DNA of 21,250 nt, from IMG/VR virus record IMGVR_UViG_3300017991_003184, positions 1-21,250 of that record. The stretch is one strand, 5' to 3'. The translations under genes were made by a program, and so were the position numbers. The stretch's first letter is position 1, and each line of letters starts with the position of its first letter. The notes under the pieces were generated by a model that was not told the origin of the DNA, searched no databases, and saw only the letters and a program-made list of their open reading frames with translations. Shown in pieces: positions 7,274-14,097 of this stretch. This DNA comes from a virus.

Positions 7274-8872
7274 ATGAAGATGACCGAAATGCTGAAAACG
7301 TGGCTGGCGGAAAACTGCGACGTAGCGGCCGACGCGAGCGACGAAGACATGAAGGCGGCAGCCACCGGCGCGATTGCCGACGGCACGCTGACGCCGGAGA
7401 AGTTGGTCGAGTTGACCACGGAGAAGGCCGTCGAGGACGACGAAGACGACTTGTCGAAGATGATCCAGGACACGGTGGCGAAGGCCGTGGCGGATCAGAT
7501 GGCCAAGCAGACGCCTGGCCTGACGACGGACGACGTTGCCGGAGCGATCGACAAGGCGTTGGAAAACGCGAAGACGAAGGCGCAGGACGACACGGACGCG
7601 AAGGCTGCGGCGTTGTTCGGCGGTGACGGCGACGAAGACAAGGGCACGCGAGTGCGTGTGAAAGCGGCGGCCGAACAGTACAGCACGACGAAGTCGGCGC
7701 TGTTCCACGCTGAGGACGCCAAGCACTTTCCCGGCGAGCCGGCCATGTACGCCAACCGCCAGTTGGAGACGACCAGCCAGCTCGAAAAGGCGGTGATCGG
7801 AGCTACGTTCAAGAGCCATCTGGCGGCCAGCGGGCGACCGTTGCCGCGAGGGCTGCGAATGACGGACCACGACCGTGACCTGATGGCGTATGCCATGCGG
7901 GAAATGCCCTGGTCTGGTATCATCCACGGCGAGGGGACCGAGGACCTTGGCGCGATCAAGGTCGATGGCCGGAAGCTGAGCGACTTCGAGATCAAGGCGT
8001 TGCTGGACGACAGCGACAGCGGCGGCCAGGAAGCGGTGCCGGAGGTGTTCGACACGGCGATCATCACGACACCCGTGTTGCACGGCGAGTTGTTCCCGCT
8101 AGTCAACACGGTGCCGATCGGACGCGGCAGCTCGGTGGACGGGTTCTCGATCGGCAACCCGACGTTCGCCAACACGGCTGAAGGATCGGCCATTACGCCG
8201 TTCACCACGGACGGCATGATCGAGGGATTCGATACGACGATCTATCCGGCGGTCGGAGCCCTGGAAATCGGTAATGATTTCGAGGAAGACTCGACGGTGA
8301 GCATCGGAGCGACGATCATCGAGCGGTACGGCGAGAAGGCAATGGAGTGGCTGGACAACCAGATCGCCAACGGCGACGGAACGACGGAACCGAAGGGCGT
8401 GCTGAACGCTCCGGCCGGCCAGAGCTTCACCGCGATCACACGGGCTGCGGCCGGTGCGGCGCCGACGGTGGACGACTACGAGAGCCTGTTGTTCAGCATC
8501 GCCAAGCAGTTCCGGCCCGCGTCGGACCGGGCACGGACGGTGTTCCTGTCGAACGACACGACGTACCAGCGGGCGCGATCGATCCAGGTCGGAGCGGCCG
8601 ACGAGCGTCGCGTGTTCAACATGACGCACACGGACTACATGCTGTTCGGATACCCGTACAAGGTCCAGAACGACATCGGCAACCAGAGCTGCGGGTTCTT
8701 CAACTTGAAGCACTACCGCATGTATCGCCGGTTGGGCTTGTCGGTCCGGATCGAGACCGGCGGCCGGGCGTTGGCGTTGGCCAACAAATCGCTGATCGTC
8801 GTGCGGATGCGATTCGGCGGCAAGATCGAGCAAAGCGGAGCCGGGTCGTACTCGACTGAGATGCAAGCGTAA
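7274..8872 (+). CDS. Major capsid protein, HK97 fold
   Basis: 532 residues. ATG 7274 follows GAGGACACGTAACC; an in-frame ATG at 7280 is an alternative. Residues 1-200 are acidic, alanine-rich and helical (KMIQDTVAKAVADQMAKQ), as expected of a delta domain that works as internal scaffold and is removed by the prohead protease. Residues about 215-532 carry the HK97-fold shell domain: VPEVFDTAIITTPVLHGELF, the E-loop region, DNQIANGDGTTEPKGVLN at about 361-378 (a hallmark of this family), and the last strands ALANKSLIVVRMRFGG. It directly follows the protease, and a strong terminator comes after it, the usual arrangement for the most abundant virion protein. The exact protease cut site cannot be read from sequence alone. 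Confidence 0.94.
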   Translation: MKMTEMLKTWLAENCDVAADASDEDMKAAATGAIADGTLTPEKLVELTTEKAVEDDEDDLSKMIQDTVAKAVADQMAKQTPGLTTDDVAGAIDKALENAKTKAQDDTDAKAAALFGGDGDEDKGTRVRVKAAAEQYSTTKSALFHAEDAKHFPGEPAMYANRQLETTSQLEKAVIGATFKSHLAASGRPLPRGLRMTDHDRDLMAYAMREMPWSGIIHGEGTEDLGAIKVDGRKLSDFEIKALLDDSDSGGQEAVPEVFDTAIITTPVLHGELFPLVNTVPIGRGSSVDGFSIGNPTFANTAEGSAITPFTTDGMIEGFDTTIYPAVGALEIGNDFEEDSTVSIGATIIERYGEKAMEWLDNQIANGDGTTEPKGVLNAPAGQSFTAITRAAAGAAPTVDDYESLLFSIAKQFRPASDRARTVFLSNDTTYQRARSIQVGAADERRVFNMTHTDYMLFGYPYKVQNDIGNQSCGFFNLKHYRMYRRLGLSVRIETGGRALALANKSLIVVRMRFGGKIEQSGAGSYSTEMQA

Positions 8873-8909
8873 GCGTAAGCAGAAGCGCCAGGAGCGACGC
8901 TGCACAGTG

Positions 8910-8946
8910 CCGGGCCGTCGGAAACAACCGGCGGCCCGGTTTTTCT
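8910..8946 (+). terminator. Rho-independent terminator after the major capsid gene
   Basis: Arms 8910-8921 (CCGGGCCGTCGG) and 8928-8939 (CCGGCGGCCCGG) form a 12-bp stem with one T-G wobble, closing an AAACAA loop. TTTTTC follows from 8940. It lies 37 nt after the capsid stop codon. The next gene's start is at 8971, with no recognisable promoter in between, so the hairpin probably allows read-through and sets expression levels or protects the capsid message. Confidence 0.85.
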
Positions 8947-8970
8947 TAACCTTAGATGAAGGGCGAAGCG

Positions 8971-9528
8971 ATGAAACACAACTGGAAAGCACAGGAACTG
9001 GTCCTGGAAATCGACGCGGAAAATGCGATGGTTCAATTCACGCCATTGGCACAGCGGCTGAGGGGGAGCTGGAGCGCGCGATATGCGCCTTCGCAGTCGA
9101 GGAAGGCTCGGTATCACCAGATGCCGGACGTGCCGGGCCAGATGATCGTGCTGAACGCGAAGGAGCGGTACCTGAAGATCGTCGACCCGCTGGGCTTCCA
9201 AACGGAGGAGATGTCGCGGTTGCTCGACGAGATCAACGCGATCAAAGAGTCGTGGCAGGGCAAGAGCGGCGCACACCCGACGCAGGTTCACAAGGACCTG
9301 ACGGACACGCAGATCAAGACGTTCCTGTGGTACATGCACCAGATTCACGAGACCGGGCGAGGCAAGTTGCATAACGGGCGAATGCCAAACGCTCGGACGA
9401 TCCTGTCGATGCCGGGCAAGCTACAAACGAAGTTCTACAGCTCGATGCAGGACGACCGGAAATACGCCACGGACGAAGAGATCGAAAGTATGGGAGGACC
9501 GCCTGCCGTCGTCGCCGAGTCCAGTTGA
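8971..9528 (+). CDS. Hypothetical protein downstream of capsid
   Basis: 185 residues from ATG 8971, chosen because AGGGCGAA (8960-8967) sits at binding-site distance. The in-frame ATG at 8956 overlaps that site. The N-terminal 80 residues look beta-rich and basic (GSWSARYAPSQSRKARYHQM, MIVLNAKERYLKIVDPLGF). The middle is helical (MSRLLDEINAIKESW, TQIKTFLWYMHQIHETG), and the tail is polar and probably flexible. No cysteines, membrane segment or known catalytic motif are visible. I do not recognise the family. Position suggests a head accessory protein. Confidence 0.7.
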   Translation: MKHNWKAQELVLEIDAENAMVQFTPLAQRLRGSWSARYAPSQSRKARYHQMPDVPGQMIVLNAKERYLKIVDPLGFQTEEMSRLLDEINAIKESWQGKSGAHPTQVHKDLTDTQIKTFLWYMHQIHETGRGKLHNGRMPNARTILSMPGKLQTKFYSSMQDDRKYATDEEIESMGGPPAVVAESS

Positions 9529-9618
9529 CGCTGTTGTTTCGCCCCAGCAGCCAGCCGGGGCCGCGGCAGCTTGGCGTTGTCGCGGTTCCCGGCTATTTAA
9601 CACGCGGAGGACCGAGCG

Positions 9619-9732
9619 ATGAAACCGGAGGAAAAGTGCAGGGCGTGCAAGGGTACGGGCAAGACCGAGAAGGGCAGGACGTGTAAGGCTTGCAGGGGCA
9701 CCGGGCGAGGTACACGATATGCAACCAAGTAA
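9619..9732 (+). CDS. 37-residue DnaJ-type zinc-knuckle miniprotein
   Basis: ATG 9619 to TAA 9730-9732, preceded by GGAGGACCGAGCG (GGAGG at 9606-9610). The short product contains two copies of the CxxCxGxG motif of the DnaJ central domain: CRACKGTG (Cys7, Cys10) and CKACRGTG (Cys22, Cys25). A four-cysteine set like this binds one zinc ion in DnaJ. Nothing else of DnaJ is present, in particular no J domain with HPD. The remainder is basic. The next gene starts 11 nt later. It may act as a small zinc-stabilised protein- or nucleic-acid-binding module. The coding call rests on the motif pair and the good binding site. Confidence 0.75.
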   Translation: MKPEEKCRACKGTGKTEKGRTCKACRGTGRGTRYATK

Positions 9733-9743
9733 AGGGGAGACCG

Positions 9744-10124
9744 ATGACCGTGACCCTCGAACAAGTACGCGACGAGATCAAGAGATGCGCCGACCAGTGT
9801 GCAATTAAGCGCAAGACAACGAACATGGAGCGGGTGCTGCAATACGGGCCGCTGGTAGCCGTGTTGGGGTTGTTGATAACGGTGTTTTCGAGCGGGATGA
9901 CGACCGCGAGCGGCAAGGCTGACGATGCCAAGGAAGAGGCGAAACAGGCCGCGGAGGTATCGAAGCAGTGCCAGGAAAAACTCTATGCCGCGCAGATCGA
10001 CATCGCCACGATTAAAACGGATTCGCGGCACACGAAAGACGCGGTAGCCGACATGCGGACGCGGCAGATTGAGACGACGCGGATGATCCAGGAGCTCTAC
10101 AAGTACCAGACCAGGGACAACTGA
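9744..10124 (+). CDS. Single-helix membrane protein with coiled coil
   Basis: 126 residues from ATG 9744, with GGGGAGACCG upstream. Residues 1-30 are charged. Residues about 34-50 form one hydrophobic helix (YGPLVAVLGLLITVFSS). Residues 55-120 are a polar helix with heptad features (KADDAKEEAKQAAEVSKQCQ). The layout of a short cytoplasmic start, one membrane helix and a coiled coil resembles small holin- or spanin-associated phage proteins in general shape, but no signal-anchor or lipobox motif assigns it. Its place between the capsid and the head-tail adaptor genes (adaptor start 1 nt after this stop) is unusual for a lysis gene. Function is left open. Confidence 0.7.
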   Translation: MTVTLEQVRDEIKRCADQCAIKRKTTNMERVLQYGPLVAVLGLLITVFSSGMTTASGKADDAKEEAKQAAEVSKQCQEKLYAAQIDIATIKTDSRHTKDAVADMRTRQIETTRMIQELYKYQTRDN

Positions 10125-10125
10125 T

Positions 10126-10863
10126 ATGGCTATCCTGTCAGCGGCGGACGCTGCCGCGCTGCTGAGTGTCGAGGCAACCGACGCGACGCTATTGGCGTTG
10201 CTCGGACCGGCACAGCGTGCGCTGGAGTCGTTTATCGGCTGGGAAGTCGAGCAGGCGAGCTATATACGGTTCTACCCGAAGGTCGAGCGTGGCGGTGCGT
10301 CGTCGCCGTTCGTTCACGATTGGGGAGGCCGGACAAACTCGAATCGTAGCCGGACGTTAGGGCTGGATCACAAGTGGGTTCGGCCATCGGGCCTGGAAGT
10401 ACGCGAGAAGACCGCTGCATACGCCGGGCAGGCGGAGGACTTCGACGGAGACACGGTGTTGACGTTGGGTTCGGACTACGTGTTGGACTTGGACCAGCCG
10501 GACTTCAGCCGTAGCGGGCAGTTGATCCGGTTGAATAGCAACTGGCCCAGGCAGCGGCACAGCGTGAAGGCGACGTATACTGCCGGGTTCACGGCAGCGG
10601 AACTGGCCGGCACGGATAGCACGTACGATGCCAGCGACATACGCGGCGCGATGATCCAGACGATTACGCTGTGGTACCAACAGGCGAAGGCGAACGAGAA
10701 AAGCCGCGGCACCGTGGGGCCGATTATCTCAGAAAACATCCAGGGGTACAGCTACGTGAAGGGCATGACGCTGGTTCGGGATATGGCCGGGCTGCGAAAT
10801 TCACTGCCGCCAATCGCGATGCAGATGGTGGCCAAGTACCGGAGGTATACGATTCCGGTATGA
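10126..10863 (+). CDS. Head-tail adaptor (HK97 gp6-like connector)
   Basis: 245 residues. The ATG comes 1 nt after the upstream stop. The N-terminal helices (LLALLGPAQRALESFIGWEV) and the C-terminal helical region (IRGAMIQTITLWYQQAKANE) frame a middle beta insertion (about 45-155), the outline of HK97 gp6/SPP1 gp15-type adaptors that bind beneath the portal. It is longer than the compact family members because of the insertion. It is the first of four consecutive genes in the standard adaptor, stopper, gp10, terminator order, which supports the call more than any single motif does. Confidence 0.75.
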   Translation: MAILSAADAAALLSVEATDATLLALLGPAQRALESFIGWEVEQASYIRFYPKVERGGASSPFVHDWGGRTNSNRSRTLGLDHKWVRPSGLEVREKTAAYAGQAEDFDGDTVLTLGSDYVLDLDQPDFSRSGQLIRLNSNWPRQRHSVKATYTAGFTAAELAGTDSTYDASDIRGAMIQTITLWYQQAKANEKSRGTVGPIISENIQGYSYVKGMTLVRDMAGLRNSLPPIAMQMVAKYRRYTIPV

Positions 10864-11204
10864 GCATTACCAGTTTGATGATCCACACGGCGACCATACA
10901 CGCGATCACGGACAACGTGGACCTGATGGGCGACGTGCGGGAGTCGAAGGGAGCAGAAGGCGACACGGTGGACTGCCGGTTCACGCCGATGACGCACAAG
11001 GAGGTGGCGGACTTTGCGGCGGACGGGTTCGATGTGAGCCACTGGGTCAACTTTGACGCGGACCCGAGCCTGACGAACAAGCACCTGCTGGTGTACGGCG
11101 GAGCGAAGTACCGGGTAGTTGACGTGTTCAACAGCAACGAGATGGACCTGATGTGGACGGCCATTGCGAAGCGGCACACGGGCGAGGCGATCAAGGACAG
11201 CTAA
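10860..11204 (+). CDS. Head closure / stopper-like protein
   Basis: 114 residues. The ATG overlaps the upstream stop (ATGA at 10860-10863), indicating translational coupling. The protein is mostly beta: VDCRFTPMTHKEVADFAADG, then HLLVYGGAKYRVVDVFNSN, ending in a short polar tail. This pattern of a small beta barrel with a central loop fits head-completion (stopper) proteins of the SPP1 gp16/head-tail joining type, which sit between adaptor and tail. Sequence identity in this family is low, so gene order carries much of the assignment. Confidence 0.65.
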   Translation: MSITSLMIHTATIHAITDNVDLMGDVRESKGAEGDTVDCRFTPMTHKEVADFAADGFDVSHWVNFDADPSLTNKHLLVYGGAKYRVVDVFNSNEMDLMWTAIAKRHTGEAIKDS

Positions 11205-11205
11205 G

Positions 11206-11592
11206 ATGGCGAGGATCGTATTGTATCGCGGGAGGCGGAGCCTGGACCACATTACGCGCCGACGGATGGCACGGAGGGTGGCAGCGGCAACGAACGAGGT
11301 GTACAAGACGGCGGTGCTGCTGGTGAATACGCCGACGCGGTCGGCAGGGCCCAGCAAGGTGGGCGAGCCACCGCACAAGGACACGGGCGACTTGCAGCGG
11401 CGGATATTCGCACAGCCGGTACGGATGACCCCGAAGGGCGCCAGCGCGAAGGTCGCGACGAACCTGGACTACGGCGTGTTTTGGGAGACGACGGTGCGGC
11501 CTTACATTCGGCCGGCACTGCTGAAAGCGTGGCCGAGGGTGAAGCGGGTACTGACGCGAAGAGACACGGGACTGACAGCACGGATACAGTAG
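11206..11592 (+). CDS. HK97 gp10-like neck / tail-completion protein
   Basis: 128 residues from ATG 11206, 1 nt after the upstream stop. The start is basic and helical (RRSLDHITRRRMARRVAAAT). It is followed by the motif block expected of the HK97 gp10 family: PTRSAGPSKVGEPPHKDTGDL, then VATNLDYGVFWE, then RPYIRPALLKAWPRVKRVL. The P-H-x-x-T-G-x-L segment and the Y-G-x-x-x-E segment followed by R-P-x-x-x-P-A are the recognisable family signatures. These proteins act at the head-tail junction. Confidence 0.82.
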   Translation: MARIVLYRGRRSLDHITRRRMARRVAAATNEVYKTAVLLVNTPTRSAGPSKVGEPPHKDTGDLQRRIFAQPVRMTPKGASAKVATNLDYGVFWETTVRPYIRPALLKAWPRVKRVLTRRDTGLTARIQ

Positions 11593-11593
11593 C

Positions 11594-12025
11594 ATGTCGA
11601 TCGGTACGGTAGCACGAGCGGTGCGGGTACGGTGGCGGGACGACGATTCCGCGATCAGCGGCACGCCCGGACCGTACCTGGACAAGGCTCCGGCCGGGCT
11701 GGCGATGCCGCATGTGATTATGCGGATCACCGGGTCGCCGGTCGATGGGCGGGCGAACAGCGGCAGCGGCACGACGCGACGGGAGCGGACGGCACTGGAG
11801 TTTGAGATATGGAGCGACGACGGAGCGAACGCGCTGGACGTGCTGGCGCGGAAGCTGCACACGACGTTCGACAATGCACCGCTGGTGCTGGACGAGGGCA
11901 ATTTGCTGTACTGCCGATTCGAGAACGAGTTCACGGCCAAAGACGCAAAGTGGCGCAACGTACGGGTCCATACGATAGCGTATGAGGTGTTCCGGTCGAC
12001 GACCGAGACGACAAACCCGGAATAA
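11594..12025 (+). CDS. Tail terminator / tail-completion protein (DUF3168-like)
   Basis: 143 residues; the ATG is 1 nt after the previous stop. The layout fits tail terminator proteins that cap the tail tube: an N-terminal helix-turn region, YLDKAPAGLAMPHVIMRITG (matching the 'aP.g..fPyv' pattern of DUF3168-type proteins), a central strand LEFEIWSDDGANALDVLARK and a C-terminal strand VRVHTIAYEVFRS. It follows a gp10-like gene and precedes the tail proteins, the usual place for this function. Confidence is moderate because the family is divergent. Confidence 0.72.
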   Translation: MSIGTVARAVRVRWRDDDSAISGTPGPYLDKAPAGLAMPHVIMRITGSPVDGRANSGSGTTRRERTALEFEIWSDDGANALDVLARKLHTTFDNAPLVLDEGNLLYCRFENEFTAKDAKWRNVRVHTIAYEVFRSTTETTNPE

Positions 12026-12037
12026 GGAAAAGGGATA

Positions 12038-12898
12038 ATGGCTGCTGTAAAGACGCTGGACGCAACATTGAAGGCCGTGGCGACGTGGCAGTATTGGAAC
12101 ACGGACGCCATCGGATCGACCAAGGACGAGGACACCGTAACGGCGGCGGCCGTGTTGACCAGCGGGCAGGGCGTGAACGAATCGAACAATATGTATCGGG
12201 CCCGGTACACGATCGAGCAGGGCTCGCCGACGGACATCGACTTGCGAGATTTGACGGACGCATTCGGGCTGGACAAGCCGTTTGACAATATCAGCGGCGT
12301 GCTGATCCAGAACAGGACGACGACCAGCGGGCAGCACCTGCTGGTCGGGCCGCAAGGCGTGGCCAACGGCTGGAGCGCTCCGTTCGACGGAGACGCGGAC
12401 GGGAAACTGGTCTGCCGGGCCGGCGGGCACGTCAGCTTGGCGAGCCCGGTGAACCGGGTGAGCGTGGGCGATGCGAACAAGGTGCTGCGGATTACGCACG
12501 ACGGTGCAGCGGCGGCCGACATATCGGCGGAGGTCGTGCTGTTTGGCGTATGGGAGGAGACCAGCAGCAGCGGCAGCAGCTCGACCAGCAGCAGCTCGTC
12601 GAGTTCCAGCAGCAGTTCAAGTTCTAGCCAGAGCGTGAGCAGCAGTTCGAGTAGCAGCCAGAGCACGAGCAGCACGAGCAGCTACAGCAGTTCGAGCAGT
12701 AGCTCGGTAAGCTCGGTGGTGGAGACCAGCGGCAGCGAGTCGAGCAAGAGCGAATCGAGCGAGAGCTTTAGCCTGAGCAGCAAGTCGAGCATGAGCGAAT
12801 CGGACCGGAGCGAATCGAGCGAGAGCTTTAGCCTGAGCAGCAAGTCGAGCATGAGCGAATCGGACCGGAGCGAATCGAGCGCTAGCGAATCAACGTAA
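12038..12898 (+). CDS. Tail-region protein with serine-rich C-terminal tail
   Basis: 286 residues from ATG 12038, with GGAAAAGGGATA upstream. Residues 1-175 form a folded, probably beta-rich domain: RARYTIEQGSPTDIDLRDLT, DAFGLDKPFDNISGVLIQNR, then strands ending in AEVVLFGVWEE. I recall similar domains as unassigned proteins in environmental phages, but cannot name the family. Residues 176-286 are serine-rich, first almost pure serine, then mixed with Glu, Lys, Met and Asp. The last part contains two exact 20-residue repeats (SESSESFSLSSKSSMSESDR). The gene lies between the tail terminator-like gene and the tail-tube-like genes, so a tail surface or minor tail role is likely. Its folded domain is different from that of the other serine-rich protein at 4480. 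Confidence 0.7.
   Translation: MAAVKTLDATLKAVATWQYWNTDAIGSTKDEDTVTAAAVLTSGQGVNESNNMYRARYTIEQGSPTDIDLRDLTDAFGLDKPFDNISGVLIQNRTTTSGQHLLVGPQGVANGWSAPFDGDADGKLVCRAGGHVSLASPVNRVSVGDANKVLRITHDGAAAADISAEVVLFGVWEETSSSGSSSTSSSSSSSSSSSSSSQSVSSSSSSSQSTSSTSSYSSSSSSSVSSVVETSGSESSKSESSESFSLSSKSSMSESDRSESSESFSLSSKSSMSESDRSESSASEST
12748..12881 (+). repeat. Exact 60-bp tandem repeat, 2.2 copies, in frame
   Basis: The sequence at 12748-12821 is identical to that at 12808-12881, a period of exactly 60 bp, so the coding frame is kept and each unit adds 20 residues. The copies start near AGCGAATCGAGCGAGAGC (12749 and 12809), and a partial third copy begins at 12869. Complete nucleotide identity, in contrast to the mixed codons of the other serine tracts, suggests a recent duplication by slippage or unequal recombination. 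Confidence 0.95.
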
Positions 12899-12900
12899 TC

Positions 12901-12913
12901 AAGGAGATATACG
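12901..12913 (+). promoter_or_regulatory. Strong Shine-Dalgarno site before first tail-tube-like gene
   Basis: AAGGAGATATACG directly precedes ATG 12914. The first 12 bases are the same as the well-known phage T7 gene 10 leader core (AAGGAGATATAC). It is the most complete anti-Shine-Dalgarno match in the window and implies heavy translation of the gene behind it. Confidence 0.8.
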
Positions 12914-13294
12914 ATGTCCGTAGTCAGCGGCAAAGACGGCAAGATAATGATCGGCGAAACATCGCTGGCCGAGATCACCAAGTGGACGTTCAATCCGACC
13001 GCCAACGTCGGCGCGTGGCACGGCAGCGGAGGCGGAGGGTATAAGAAGCGGGTGGCCGGCGTGAAGGACGGCAGCGGCGACATCGAGTTCAAGGTCGACG
13101 AATCCGACATGATCTACGATACGATCCCGGAAGGGACCAGCGTGACGCTGTTGCTGTACCGGGATGGCACCAACTACTTTAGCGTGCCGGCGATCATCAC
13201 CGGTATCGATTTTGAGGTCGACATCGACGACGGCGAGCCGAACAGCGGCAGTGCATCGTTCGAGACGAACGGAGCCTGGACCGACAACCCGTAA
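12914..13294 (+). CDS. Tail tube-like protein, paralogue 1 (probable major tail protein)
   Basis: 126 residues. It opens with SVVSGKDGKIMIGETSLAEI and KWTFNPTANVG, has a central G-S-G-D-I-E strand, and ends in FEVDIDDGEPNSGSASFETN. The small beta-sandwich pattern, with WTF near the start and the V-D-I-D-D-G turn before the last strand, fits short tail tube proteins that stack as hexameric rings around the tape measure. Its position before the tail chaperones and tape measure is canonical. The strongest ribosome binding site in the window precedes it, so it is the best candidate for the main tube subunit. Three related genes follow in tandem. Confidence 0.78.
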   Translation: MSVVSGKDGKIMIGETSLAEITKWTFNPTANVGAWHGSGGGGYKKRVAGVKDGSGDIEFKVDESDMIYDTIPEGTSVTLLLYRDGTNYFSVPAIITGIDFEVDIDDGEPNSGSASFETNGAWTDNP

Positions 13295-13308
13295 GAGAGG
13301 GAGCGGCG

Positions 13309-13686
13309 ATGGCAACGGTAAGCGGCAAAGACGGTAAGGTGCTGAACGGCTCGATACAGATCGCCGAGATCACCAAGTGGACGTTCAATCCGACCGCGAA
13401 CGTGGGCTCGTGGCATAGCAGCAGCGGCGACGGGTCGAAGGCTCGCGTTGCCGGCACAAAGAGCGGCAGCGGAGACATTGAGGGCAAAATCGACGAGGAC
13501 TCCAGCCTGTACGACGATATGCAGGAGGGGTCGACCGTCCAACTGTACCTGTACCGCGACGGGTCGGACTACTTTGAGTTCGATGCAGTGATCACCGGCA
13601 TCGACTTCGAGGTGGACATCGACGACGGCGAGGTGAATAGCTTTACCGCATCGTACGAGACGAACGGCGAGTGGTCCGATAACTGA
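13309..13686 (+). CDS. Tail tube-like protein, paralogue 2
   Basis: 125 residues, with GAGAGGGAG upstream of ATG 13309. It is the closest relative of paralogue 1: the same SGKDGK opening, the identical EITKWTFNPTANVG block, and ITGIDFEVDIDDGE near the end. At DNA level the two share an exact 35-nt run (12968-13002 versus 13363-13397) within otherwise diverged sequence, pointing to duplication or gene conversion. It differs in the loop after residue 35 and in surface charges. It may be a second tube subunit, a minor tail protein or a decoration protein. Confidence 0.75.
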   Translation: MATVSGKDGKVLNGSIQIAEITKWTFNPTANVGSWHSSSGDGSKARVAGTKSGSGDIEGKIDEDSSLYDDMQEGSTVQLYLYRDGSDYFEFDAVITGIDFEVDIDDGEVNSFTASYETNGEWSDN

Positions 13687-13700
13687 CCGAGGCGGGACCG

Positions 13701-14081
13701 ATGACCGTAATATCAGGACAAGGAGGGAGCGTCGCGAGCGACGACGTGCTCGTGGCGGAGGTTACGCGGTGGACGTTTTCGCGCCGGAGCAACAACCCGC
13801 AGCATCACGGCAGCGGAGACGGAGGATTTGCGACGAGCGTGCCCGGAGTACGGCGCGGCAGCGGCACGATCGAGGGCAAGGTAGACGACGATAATTGGGT
13901 GCTCGATCAACTGGAAGAAGGGAGCGAAGTCTCGCTGACGCTGAACCGGTTTGGCACAACGGGATGGGTGTTCCCGGCGATTATCGACAGCATTGATTTT
14001 GACGTGGACATTGACGACGGAGCGCCGACGAGCTTTGCAGCATCGTTCTCGACGCAAGGCGACTACACGGGATCGGATTAG
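13701..14081 (+). CDS. Tail tube-like protein, paralogue 3
   Basis: 126 residues from ATG 13701, with GAGGCGGGACCG upstream. It keeps the family frame: TVISGQGGSVASDDVLVAEV, RWTFSRRSNN, GSGTIEGKVDDDN, then FDVDIDDGAPTSFAASFSTQ. The segment after WTF is basic (SRRSNN), a trait shared with paralogue 4 and absent from copies 1 and 2, so the four genes fall into two pairs. The Trp in NWVLDQ and in GWVFPA distinguishes it from the others. Function is inferred from relatedness to the tube-like set. Confidence 0.72.
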   Translation: MTVISGQGGSVASDDVLVAEVTRWTFSRRSNNPQHHGSGDGGFATSVPGVRRGSGTIEGKVDDDNWVLDQLEEGSEVSLTLNRFGTTGWVFPAIIDSIDFDVDIDDGAPTSFAASFSTQGDYTGSD

Positions 14082-14097
14082 CCGGGAATGAGGCGAA

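Noticed and set aside
9541-9561. Hairpin GCCCC/GGGGC in the 90-nt gap after 9528
   Set aside because: Only 5 bp with an 11-nt loop and no T-tract, so not a convincing terminator.
9571-9599. Possible promoter TTGGCG, 17-nt spacer, TATTTA before the zinc-knuckle gene
   Set aside because: Spacing is right, but the -35 box matches at only four of six positions and the -10 box at three. It could drive 9619 onward but is too weak to list as a feature.
11191-12675. Antisense open frame of 494 codons over the connector genes
   Set aside because: Starts in the leucine-rich complement of the serine tract and overlaps four well-placed + strand genes.
12899-12916. Vector contamination because of the T7-type ribosome binding site
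   Set aside because: Flanking sequence is continuous phage coding DNA with no other vector elements; a 12-nt purine-rich match can occur naturally.
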